DNA from: Buttiauxella izardii
Lineage (GTDB): Bacteria; Pseudomonadota; Gammaproteobacteria; Enterobacterales; Enterobacteriaceae
Direction of reading: 5' to 3'
DNA: 64,000 nt
Assembly (NCBI RefSeq): GCF_003601925.1
Contig: NZ_QZWH01000020.1
Location: forward strand, 1-64,000
Of this stretch, positions 37,801 to 45,002 are shown in pieces. Below the pieces are notes generated by a model that was not told where the DNA came from, searched no databases, and worked only from the letters and a program-made list of their open reading frames with translations. Each line of letters starts with the position of its first letter. The stretch's first letter is position 1. The position numbers and the translations under genes are program-made.

Positions 37801-40800
37801 TTTGACCAGTGCGAAGTCGGGTCGTTATCTCTGGCGAAGTCGAAGAAATTCACTCGCCCGCCAAAGATGCCGCTGCCGCTGCCGCTGGTGTCGGTGGTAT
37901 CCGAGGCGCGCAGTTGCAGGCCGCCGCTCACCGAACCGTTGTAATCGGCGGTTGGCACAAAGCGCATCTGCGTGTTACTTGCCAGCACGAAGGCGTTACT
38001 CGGCTCAACATCGGACGGAATCGCCTGCCAGGTTGTGCCATCGAAATACTGCCACTGGCCTTTGCTGGCGTCGGTGGTATTGCCGTAAATCGCGATATGA
38101 CTCAACGCGCCGCTGGCGTTCCCGCCTCCGGCAATCGCACTCTGGTTATCCGTCGCATCGCCGTAAACCGACTGGAACAATTGGCCGACCGTCTGCGTGC
38201 CGTTGGTATCTTCGGCGATGATCAGCGTTTTATCACCCAGCGTCGGGCGGTCATTAATGTTGGTGACGACGGTACTGAGCGTAACCACGGTTTCGCTGTA
38301 AATCGAACTACCGCCGTGGCCGCCTGCGCCGCTGATATTGGTCACGCTGCCGTTCGTCGGCACCGTCGGCGTGGTGGATTTATCGCCGTTGAGGTTGGTT
38401 TCCACCAGCCGCACGCCTAATGTTGCCGGGTTGCCGAAGTAGTTGGCCGCCGGAACAAAGCGCAGTGACGAAGTCGCCGTGAGAATTAACGCGTTGCTGT
38501 CGCTGCGGTTGCCGACCGCAATCCAGTTGATTCCGTCAAGGGAATATTGCCATTCACCCTGCGCGGCGTTGGTGGTCAGTTGCGTAATCGCCACGCCGTA
38601 GAAGTTATCCGCACTCGAACCGCCAGCGCCGCCGTTTGCCGAGTTATCGATGGTATCGTGCTGGTCGTTAAACAAGCCGCTAAACAGGTTATTCACGGTC
38701 TGGCCGCTGAGCGTATTGCCGAGCGTGTCTTCTTCAAGCGTTGGGATAGTCACGGTCGGCGTGCCGACGACCAGCGGTGCGTCGTTTACCGGATTGACCG
38801 TGAAGGTAAAGATGCGCGTGGTGACCAGCGCCGAAGAGGTGCCGCCAGGACCATCTTCATACTCGACCTGTCCTGGGTCGGCATTGGGATCGGTCAGGTT
38901 TGGCAACGTCACCGGGCGTGAACCTGAGTTCCCGCCGTCGTTCACCGTCACCGTCACGCCAAAATTGCCGTTCCAGTCAGAACGGTTGGCCGTGCCTGGC
39001 GCGTCCGGCAGCGAGACTTTCAGCGCTGCCAGGTAAGTATTAATTTGCGCGAATGAACCGGTAAACGTCAGCGTGTCGGTGCCTGCACCAGTGACGGTGC
39101 CGCCGCTGCCGGTTGGAGCGACAAAGGTAAACCCAGCCGGGAGTTTCACGGTGACAGTCATGCTCTGGCTGCCCGCATCCACATCGCTGAGGGTAATTTT
39201 CGGCAGCGTCACGGTCGCGCTGCGTTCATCGGTGGCGAGCACCGGGGAGCCACCTAAATCTATATGCGTCGGGTCGTTGATGCTGCTCTGGAAAACGGTG
39301 CGGTAAACGGAGGTGACGTTTTCCGTCAGCCCCGCAGGAATCGCGCCATACGGGCTGATTGCCGTAGTTGGCACCGGAACTGTGCCGACGCCGCCTGGCC
39401 CTATGTTATCGCCGCCGTTGGCGGTGCCTGTCAGGTTGCCGCTGGCATCACGCACGCGATCATCGACAATCACTTCGACGCGGAAATATTGGTCGGCATC
39501 ATCAACCTGGATGCCGCTCATTCGTACCTGCAATTGTGCAAGATAAGCGTTGATTTGAGCGAGGGTGCCGGTAATCACCAGTGGGGCATTCACGCCATTT
39601 GATGGCGGGTTGGTGCCGTCCGGGCTGGTGGTTTGCACCGTCACGCCCGAAGTGGTGTTCAGCGAGGAGATATTCACCGCCGAGTTTTGCTGGTCGCGAT
39701 ACTGCAAAACCTGGAACGGATTGCCGTTTTGATCGGTAATCCGCACCGTGACTTGCACAATATTCTGCTCGCCCGTCGCAATGCCGCCCGCATCTGAAAC
39801 ATCCGGATCGCTAATCACAAACCCGCCGACGTTATTGCCGCCAGGGTCGTTGTTATCGAGCAGGATGGTGTCCGTTGGCGCGGTGACGGTGGGCGCGTCG
39901 TTCACTGGCGTAATGGTTATCGCGATTTGCACATCGGCGGGCACTACGCTGGTGGTATTCCCGACGCTTGCGGTTGACGTGTCGAGGTGAATGTTAAGTG
40001 TGACATCGCCCGCTGCCGTACCGTTCTGGTCATGGTTGGCGTCTTTCGCGCTCAGGTAAGTCAGGCCATTGGTCGAGTTGTTAAGCAAAGCCTGGATGGC
40101 ATCGGCGGTGCCGGTCAGAATCAAGGTTCCGCTGTTATCGCCCTGAATCGTCACGCCGTCGATCGTCGTCAGGCTGTCATCATTCGCACCGCCAATCCCC
40201 AGCGTTCCTTGTGGAACGGTGAGCGTGACGGTGACCGGTTTACCGAACGCAGTGGACTCATCGTCTGTAATCACAATGCCGCCACCGATAAACCCAGGCT
40301 GATCTTCAAAAGTGGTTTTGTCGGGGACATTCACCACCAGCGAGCCGGAATCGTTGGTTTCCGAGGCGTTGATCACCACTTTATTGGCGCTGATATTGCC
40401 GTTGCTGGCCGGAACGCCGTCCGCATACCAGTTGTAAGTATTGCCATCGACGGTGCCGGGCGGGGTGCCAAACGATGGCGTGGCAGGCTGGTTGACCGGG
40501 CCGCCGTTGGCGGTGCCAGTTAAATTGCCGTTGTTGTCGCGCAGGCGATCGTCGGTGATCACCTGCACTTGATATTGTGCGTTGCGATCGTCAGGGAAGG
40601 TGACGGTCAAACCCGCCAGCGCGGCATTAACCTGCGCGACGGTGCCGGTGATCACTAAATAGCCATTCACGCCGCCAGTGACGGTTGCCCCGGTGCCTGT
40701 CGCCGCCGCCAGCACGATGCCGTTGTATTCGGCCTGGCTAAAGGCGCTGCCATTGCTGTGCAACAGACGCACGGTGGTTTCGATGTGGTCGCTGGCGCTG

Positions 40801-43800
40801 GAGCCGCTGGCGATATCCGGGTCAGCCACCTTAAAACCGTTGACCGCATGTGTGCCGCCGCCGACATCAATTGGCCCGGAAGGCGCGGTGACGGTGGGTT
40901 TATCGTTAGTTGGCGTGACGTTAATCGCGAAGTGATTACCGGCCTGTTCTTTGTCACCATCCGACAGCGTGAAGTTAAAACCATCGGCGTTTTGGCCGGT
41001 GCCCGTCGTCTCATCGCCATTATTCAGGTAATAAATATGGCCGTTGTTGATGTCCGCCTGGGTGAACGTGGAACCGCTGCCGAGGAAACTAAAATTGACG
41101 CCATCGGTGGAGTAGGCGAGGCGTCCGTGAGCCGGGACGGTGGAAATCGTAAATTGCACCTGCTCCGGCGAGCTGTCCGGATCGTAGGCCTGAAGCTGTG
41201 AATTATTGAGCTGAACGTAGCCGCCTTCCACCACCGTTGCCGGGTTGTTGGCAGGCTGGCCGCCGATGTTGTTTGGCGAATCTGGCGGCACCACGATATC
41301 CGGGCTGTCAGGCGTTGTCGGGATCTGCGGGCCGTCGTTGACGTTGGTGATGGTAATGCCGACAGTGGCGTTGGTCGCAGACGACTCGCCCCAACGGTCA
41401 ACTGCCGTCACGATAAAGCTAGTGTTACGCACTTCTGAGCCGTTGCTGACAAACCGCAGCCCGCTGGTGTTATCGCTTTTCAGCAGGCTGGCATCCAGTT
41501 TCAGCGTGCCGATGTCGGCGCTGGTGATCGTCACCCATTCGGTGCCTTTCAAATATTGCAGCACGCCGCCGGTGGGCAGCGACTGAAAGACGATTTTCAG
41601 CGCGTTATCGCCGGCCACTTCGTTATTAAGCGCGTAGTTATTACTGCCGTTAATGCTTGAAACGGTTTCCCATGACGAGCCGCTGTTGGCGTCGTCCGGG
41701 TCGCTTAAATTAATCTGCGAAGTGGTGATATAAACCGTATCACCTTCGGCGATAACGGTGTTGGCAGAGCCGGTGATCACCGGGGCATCGTTAACCGGAG
41801 TGACGAAGATTTTAAGGTCTGGATTCCAGGTGACAGGAATCGGGTTGCCACGCGCATCCAGCGTCACTTGCCCGGCGGAAACCGAGAAGTGTGCGGTAAA
41901 TTCGAAATTTTCCCCGCCGTTATGAACGATACGCACTTGCCCCGCATCGAGCTGAGCCTGAGTGAAAGAGCCAAACGCATTCACCACCACCATGCCGCCA
42001 TTGCCATCACTTTTCATGATGGTCAGGCCGCTTTGCCCCGCATCCGTCCCCAGATAGGTATAAACAATTTGATCGGGGCTGACGCCTTGCACGATGTAGC
42101 TCATGCCCGGCGTGGAAGCGGAGATGTTTCCGGTGCCAGTAAGCGTCAACGAGCCGCCTTCGTTAATGGAACCGTGCGGCGGCAGCGTTGGGTTGCCGGG
42201 GTCGGAGCCGATATAACCGGAACTTGTTGAGCTATCGGGAACGCTCCACGGCGGCACGTTATCCGGCGTCGGGTTGGTCGCGAGGCGCACCAGGCCAATG
42301 GTGAACTGGAAGTGAGTGAGCTGGTCGGTTGGGGAATTGCCATCCCAAATCCCGCCCTGGCGAGTGAACGTGGTGCCATCGGCATTCCAGCGCAGCGCGG
42401 TCGAGTGGTCGATCACGCGGAAATTAAACACGTCGATGCCGCCGGGTTGCGCATTCAGATATTGCGAATAGACGACTTTGCCTTCAAGCACGTCTTCCAT
42501 GCTGAACGTATCGCCGGTCTGTAAACGCAGGCCGTTGAGCGTCAGATAGCCGTGCGTCAGGCCCGCGGTATCAACAATAAAACTGACGCGTTCTGCCGAG
42601 GAGTCGATATCCACGCTGGTGAGCATTTCGGGCGTGAGCGTGACATCCGCCGGGCCTGGCACCACATCGGCATGCAGGGTGGAATCGGCATCCAGAACCG
42701 GGTCATCATCCACCGCCTGAATATCGAGTCTAATCACCGTATCGCTGCTGGCAGGCGTGGCTGTGCCGCCGCCCAAATCGGTGACGCGCACGCCAAAGGT
42801 ATCTTGTGTTTGATTGTCTTCGCCGTCATTGGCGTAAGTCAGAAGGTTGCGCTCGCCGTAATCAATTTGCTGATTGAGAAACACCGGAACGCCCTTGAAA
42901 TAGAGCGTGCCGTGGGAGGGCAGCGAGGTAATGGTTAAGGTAAGGCTGGTGTCCTGAGTATCGCCGCCGCCATCGGCCACAATATATTGCCCGACATTAC
43001 CGGTGCCAACGGCATTCGCAGGCTGGCCTTCATAGACAATGCCGCCGCCGCTAATGGTTGGCGGCTGGTTTTCTGGCGCAATTTCCAGCGTGACGTTAAC
43101 AGTATCGGAATCACCGATCGGCGTGGCGCCATCGTTCACTTTGGCGGAAAAACCGTCGGCGGTGTTTTGCGCAGTGCCCGTCGCGGTGTGGAAATATCTC
43201 AGCGCGCCCGAGTTGACATCGGCCTGAGTAAACACCGAACCGATGCCGAGGCGCGTGCCGTTAAGCGTCAGATAACCATATTGCGGAATCGCCGTCAGGC
43301 TGTAGACAATCTGCGAATTGCTTTGCGCGCCCGCGTTCACATCCGGGTCGAAAGCGGCCAGCGTGGTTTGCGTGATGACGGTGCCTGTGCCGCTTCTTTC
43401 CGGCACGGTTAACGTGCTATCGGGAACGGTTACCGGGTCGTTGGCGGGCGTAATGGTGACATGCGTCATCAGCGTTGCGCCGCCCGATAACGTCAACATC
43501 TCAAACACCACATCGGTGGAGGCGGACTGATTGCCAAGCTCTGTGTCGCTCGCGGTAAATCTCAGCGCATCGAGCCAGGCCTGGGCATTTTCCATCGGCC
43601 CGAGGTATTCGAGGGATTTCCCTCGTTCGCTGCCGTTGACCAAATCCCCCGCTGCGGTGTTGCTTAATTTCACGGTGATGACGATGTTGGCATCGTCACT
43701 TGGCGTGAGTGTCAGGCCGATAAAAGCCCCGGTTTCCGCGCCCGGATGAAGCGTTGTAGGTTCAGAAACCACAATGTCGGGTTTAGCGATCGTCAGTTCT

Positions 43801-44525
43801 GGCGCTTGCAGTACGCCGTCATAAGCCAGGGACAATGACCGCGTTTCAATCTCCCCGACATGGGATTCCAGCGCCCAGTCAGCGCCTTTTGCCGCGCTGC
43901 CGGTTTCATCATTCGACGCCGCAACATCCGCATGGGTGTAATCCGCCATGCGGGTGATAAGCGTGGTGTCTTTTTCGGTGACGTTACAGCCGTACAGCAG
44001 AATATCGCCGTCATTCGTGAGCTTTTCGCCCAGCGTTTCTAATTGCTGCTGATACTGCGCAATGGTTTTTTCGTTAAGTTTGTCGCTACCGAGAGTGATT
44101 TCGTCATTCGCACCGTGGCTGATGATATGAAGCGCGGTGATATTTTTATCGTTTTTTAGCGCGTCATTAATCTGCTCAAGCCCGGACTGATTTGAGTCCA
44201 GCACCAGCACGCGGCTGCCTTCTGGCAACTGGCTGACCAGCGATTGCCAGTTCTGCACATGGCTGTCGACGACATACACCTCGTGCGGCGCAGAGGCGTC
44301 GGCAGGGGCTGGCGCGGTAATGGACGCGGGCGCAGGAGCCGGGGCCGGTGGGACAAACACCGCTTTGGAGGCGTCCGGGGCATTATCGTGATGCTGCGCG
44401 TCTAGCGGATTATCTGCATGGCTCGCGGCTTCAGCAACGGCGGCACCATCGAACAACTGGCGCGGCTCCAGAGCAAAGCGGTGACTGCGAGGGCGGGTAG
44501 TATTAGCTCTTCTTTGTATCGACAT
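31809..44525 (-). CDS. Giant cadherin-like adhesin (4238 residues)
   Basis: This giant protein should sit on the cell surface. It has no ordinary Sec signal peptide. Instead, residues 19-28 read LEPRQLFDGA, the LEPR-type N-terminal motif of large secreted adhesins. A DUF4347-type domain (about 82-235) follows, with His137 (HIISHG) and Cys180 (LLYGC) arranged like a caspase-fold dyad. Residues about 240-2250 hold diverse cadherin/VCBS-like domains with repeated DPD and NDAP motifs. Residues about 2259-3823 hold eight tandem two-part repeats of about 196 residues. A further VCBS-like domain and a disordered tail ending PTITRR complete it. No RTX GGxGxDxxx repeats are seen. It is the first gene of the export-like operon below it. 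BapA/SiiE-like adhesins are the nearest analogues, and a biofilm role is inferred. Confidence 0.9.
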   Translation of the reverse strand: MSIQRRANTTRPRSHRFALEPRQLFDGAAVAEAASHADNPLDAQHHDNAPDASKAVFVPPAPAPAPASITAPAPADASAPHEVYVVDSHVQNWQSLVSQLPEGSRVLVLDSNQSGLEQINDALKNDKNITALHIISHGANDEITLGSDKLNEKTIAQYQQQLETLGEKLTNDGDILLYGCNVTEKDTTLITRMADYTHADVAASNDETGSAAKGADWALESHVGEIETRSLSLAYDGVLQAPELTIAKPDIVVSEPTTLHPGAETGAFIGLTLTPSDDANIVITVKLSNTAAGDLVNGSERGKSLEYLGPMENAQAWLDALRFTASDTELGNQSASTDVVFEMLTLSGGATLMTHVTITPANDPVTVPDSTLTVPERSGTGTVITQTTLAAFDPDVNAGAQSNSQIVYSLTAIPQYGYLTLNGTRLGIGSVFTQADVNSGALRYFHTATGTAQNTADGFSAKVNDGATPIGDSDTVNVTLEIAPENQPPTISGGGIVYEGQPANAVGTGNVGQYIVADGGGDTQDTSLTLTITSLPSHGTLYFKGVPVFLNQQIDYGERNLLTYANDGEDNQTQDTFGVRVTDLGGGTATPASSDTVIRLDIQAVDDDPVLDADSTLHADVVPGPADVTLTPEMLTSVDIDSSAERVSFIVDTAGLTHGYLTLNGLRLQTGDTFSMEDVLEGKVVYSQYLNAQPGGIDVFNFRVIDHSTALRWNADGTTFTRQGGIWDGNSPTDQLTHFQFTIGLVRLATNPTPDNVPPWSVPDSSTSSGYIGSDPGNPTLPPHGSINEGGSLTLTGTGNISASTPGMSYIVQGVSPDQIVYTYLGTDAGQSGLTIMKSDGNGGMVVVNAFGSFTQAQLDAGQVRIVHNGGENFEFTAHFSVSAGQVTLDARGNPIPVTWNPDLKIFVTPVNDAPVITGSANTVIAEGDTVYITTSQINLSDPDDANSGSSWETVSSINGSNNYALNNEVAGDNALKIVFQSLPTGGVLQYLKGTEWVTITSADIGTLKLDASLLKSDNTSGLRFVSNGSEVRNTSFIVTAVDRWGESSATNATVGITITNVNDGPQIPTTPDSPDIVVPPDSPNNIGGQPANNPATVVEGGYVQLNNSQLQAYDPDSSPEQVQFTISTVPAHGRLAYSTDGVNFSFLGSGSTFTQADINNGHIYYLNNGDETTGTGQNADGFNFTLSDGDKEQAGNHFAINVTPTNDKPTVTAPSGPIDVGGGTHAVNGFKVADPDIASGSSASDHIETTVRLLHSNGSAFSQAEYNGIVLAAATGTGATVTGGVNGYLVITGTVAQVNAALAGLTVTFPDDRNAQYQVQVITDDRLRDNNGNLTGTANGGPVNQPATPSFGTPPGTVDGNTYNWYADGVPASNGNISANKVVINASETNDSGSLVVNVPDKTTFEDQPGFIGGGIVITDDESTAFGKPVTVTLTVPQGTLGIGGANDDSLTTIDGVTIQGDNSGTLILTGTADAIQALLNNSTNGLTYLSAKDANHDQNGTAAGDVTLNIHLDTSTASVGNTTSVVPADVQIAITITPVNDAPTVTAPTDTILLDNNDPGGNNVGGFVISDPDVSDAGGIATGEQNIVQVTVRITDQNGNPFQVLQYRDQQNSAVNISSLNTTSGVTVQTTSPDGTNPPSNGVNAPLVITGTLAQINAYLAQLQVRMSGIQVDDADQYFRVEVIVDDRVRDASGNLTGTANGGDNIGPGGVGTVPVPTTAISPYGAIPAGLTENVTSVYRTVFQSSINDPTHIDLGGSPVLATDERSATVTLPKITLSDVDAGSQSMTVTVKLPAGFTFVAPTGSGGTVTGAGTDTLTFTGSFAQINTYLAALKVSLPDAPGTANRSDWNGNFGVTVTVNDGGNSGSRPVTLPNLTDPNADPGQVEYEDGPGGTSSALVTTRIFTFTVNPVNDAPLVVGTPTVTIPTLEEDTLGNTLSGQTVNNLFSGLFNDQHDTIDNSANGGAGGSSADNFYGVAITQLTTNAAQGEWQYSLDGINWIAVGNRSDSNALILTATSSLRFVPAANYFGNPATLGVRLVETNLNGDKSTTPTVPTNGSVTNISGAGGHGGSSIYSETVVTLSTVVTNINDRPTLGDKTLIIAEDTNGTQTVGQLFQSVYGDATDNQSAIAGGGNASGALSHIAIYGNTTDASKGQWQYFDGTTWQAIPSDVEPSNAFVLASNTQMRFVPTADYNGSVSGGLQLRASDTTDTSGSGSGIFGGRVNFFDFARDNDPTSHWSNTATLTVSITPVVDAFNDTFTTHANVPLVKNASDLLANDTFSSGDVTLTGIAQQPTNGTLTYVNGVLTYTPNPGFVGTDSYTYTAVSGGVSETATVTITVTNLAPIPTNDSKTLNEDTSATGNVLTNDRDPDGAVDTLSVKTFTVEGQTYAVGTTVTLADSHGTLIVNADGTYAYTPGGDWHGDILVNYVVTDGNMNGDRTATLNLHVNAVDDAVDNIEKEHTGTVITTDVLANDKFSNADKTITGFTQGEYGTVTRGPGNSLIYTPTPGYVGQDKYTYTITSGGIQETATVFILLTNTPPTPTAQVASTPEDTALKGDVLHSIIDPDGDPLHVTDFQIAGIAGTHLAGESVVIADKGTFILRADGTYSFVPIADWNGIVPTITFNVSDNTFDPPTQSTLDITVTPVQDFVNDSVTTHAGTPVNIDALHNDRFSNANATITDTSTPQHGTVSIVGNKLVYTPNAGYVGEDSFTYTVTSGGVQEVATVTVTMTNTLPSVPDVYVSTLEDRLIFDTLLGNATDIDNDTLRITTFTINGVDHPAGLGVVDIPGMGKITITAEGLYIFSPLADWNGVVPPITFTVSDGNQGSEVNGTLVITVRSVVDIAPDQATTHSDDAVIIDVLDNDTFVNPDQTITVSGTSAQGGRVEVLSDNTVRYSPPAGYAGRDSFSYSVTSGGITETTIVTIVVTNESPLTGNMQLTMNEDGTPLSGTLDVTDPDNDVLRVTSFQIDGITGSFPVLNLSGPTVVDIPGVGTFTLGYNRQYTFTPLADWNGIVPQISYTVTDDNGGAPVIGKIDIAVNAVKDTVDDNVTMHAGTSNTTNVLGNDLFKNPDRVVTGIVTKAQHGTVTFSPDGNIIYTPSAAFVGTDSYTYSVSSNGTVETATVLITVTNEVPVAQPDAKSGDEDTTIIGNVLDNDSDADNDTLRVTSFTLLGDSVSRQVGNPVFISGQGQFTLNADGSYSFEPIKDWNGTLPVITYQISDGRNGGTASSTLTLSVTRVADIAPDDATTHAGKPVIIDVLANDTFENSDHQITATTNGLHGTTTIVNGKVIYTPVAGFVGTDIFGYTVTSGGVREVTFVNVTITNTPSVAVDDPASSPEDAVASDNVLTNDSDVDGDKLTLTGFTVDGTTIYAAGGSLTIPDKGVLVMNANGDWTFTPVADWNGTLPEITYFVSDGNNGGESNAKLRIVITEVQDAFDDSVTVHGNSSVTSDVFANDTFANGDKIIQSVTQGSNGTVTIVNGKITYTPNAGYVGTDSYSYTVLSGGIQETATVNVTVENTLPITRPDLNITPEDTIVTGNVLQNDTDADSDPLTVTQFSVAGQTVAAGSSVTLAGVGAFTLRSDGSYTLTPVADWNGVVPIITYSINDALNGGNATNTLTIIIAPVADINADNATSHSGNPVTTDVLANDNFENADATISAVTNGANGTAVLQPDGQIIYTPRSGFVGTDTYTYTVTSGGVTETTTVTVLVTNSVPIVNPEGVITPQGDAVSGNLLTNDSDPDGDPIHLSSFRIAGQTYSAGETAVLAGIGSLTVLRDGSYRFVPQGSFNGFVPPVTYTVSDSNEGGESRSILRILVAPSVEIQVHEDGLTPLDPGAQEVSGTLNVLSLDKLQTFTFQGRVITAEQLLRLNPLSPITIETVTGTITLLAYYSPTDGEAHIDYRFTLRGAVSQPGFVSTFNDYAVEVNGITVGQLRITVFNDNPTATDDGAEIVQDQGQTSASGNLFTDDRIGADGPASNGPVTGVSSENTGNAGTIDGNTNGQYGTLFLDSQGNWQYQVNSSDPRVASLEANSTLSEVFVYTITDSDGNTSEARLTILIHGVTAMPNTDDRNGDQIFGLEDEEELSTYRQSYEPGLFILPLVYDLQSDSVRLQTRLNSQFAAYGYGIEHANAPVMQQAVLFSRWYNDTREQRTLPGLASNGLGQNSLGNSFGPFAVGQPEERAVEAPVAVAQQGAQPIEIPTVIALGAQPLTAQLAALEKQTLASGKPIAVPTITRR
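33060..37750 (-). repeat. Eight tandem 196-residue repeats in the adhesin
   Basis: I count eight copies of a two-module unit. Module A is marked by SYTYTVTSGGVQETATV followed by a TN-P phrase. Module B is marked by DWNGVVPxITYxVSDGNxGG. The first and last copies are the most diverged (DWHGDILVNY; SFNGFVPPVTY). The DNA repeats differ enough that they should assemble correctly, but copy number could vary by recombination between strains. Confidence 0.85.
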
Positions 44526-44580
44526 AGCACATCACTCTGTTAGCAGCACCGGTAGCATTAAGGTAATGATACATTGTGTT

Positions 44581-44634
44581 TACATAATATGAATGTATTA
44601 GTCAGTCTTATTACATAATATTTACGAATGTATT
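44581..44634. promoter_or_regulatory. Paired TACAT/ATGTA operator-like elements before the adhesin
   Basis: Two near copies of TACATAATAT...GAATGTATT (44581-44599 and 44612-44634) lie about 60-110 bp before the adhesin start. Each copy is itself an inverted repeat (TACAT and ATGTA). This looks like a tandem binding site for a dimeric regulator overlapping the promoter. The regulator is unknown. Confidence 0.45.
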
Positions 44635-44950
44635 GGCTGATATCGCCGGAGGGTATTCTGGTGATTTTTGTAAGGATTTAGAGCGGAAGGGTGAGAACGT
44701 ATAAAGAGGAAATAACGTTATTATTGCCCAGGCTAATAATAAACAACCGTGTTGTGATTAATTTATTTTAAATTGCGAGAGGGTAAGGATCATTCTCATT
44801 CGATGATTTAACGCATTATTTCGCTTCTATTGGAAATAGCCATTCGCAGTGATTTAGTGCGAATAACGCACAATACATTTGTATTGCTAATAAAAGCGAT
44901 TATTTGAGACATAATGCGTTACTAAATAGTGTTAAAAACATGTGAATGAA
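44635..44950. other. AT-rich gap upstream of the adhesin operon
   Basis: No gene is seen in the 477 bases between the adhesin start and the symporter stop. Besides the operator-like pair, a perfect 10-bp inverted repeat (AACGCATTAT at 44810-44819 and ATAATGCGTT at 44911-44920) flanks 91 bases. The AT-richness fits silencing by H-NS. Promoter positions could not be fixed. Confidence 0.5.
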
Positions 44951-44956
44951 AGGATA

Positions 44957-44983
44957 AAAAAAGCCACCGGCAGGCGGTGGCTT
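44957..44983 (-). terminator. Intrinsic terminator of the symporter gene
   Basis: On the minus strand GCCACCG-CCTGC-CGGTGGC forms a stem followed by TTTTTTT. It is about 20 bases past the symporter stop codon. Confidence 0.88.
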
Positions 44984-45002
44984 TGAGAGAGTTGGCGAAC
45001 TG

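Noticed and set aside
31809-44525. RTX-type secretion signal in the giant adhesin
   Set aside because: No GGxGxDxxx nonapeptide repeats and no typical RTX C-terminal signal were found. Glycine-rich phrases such as GGAGGSS are isolated.
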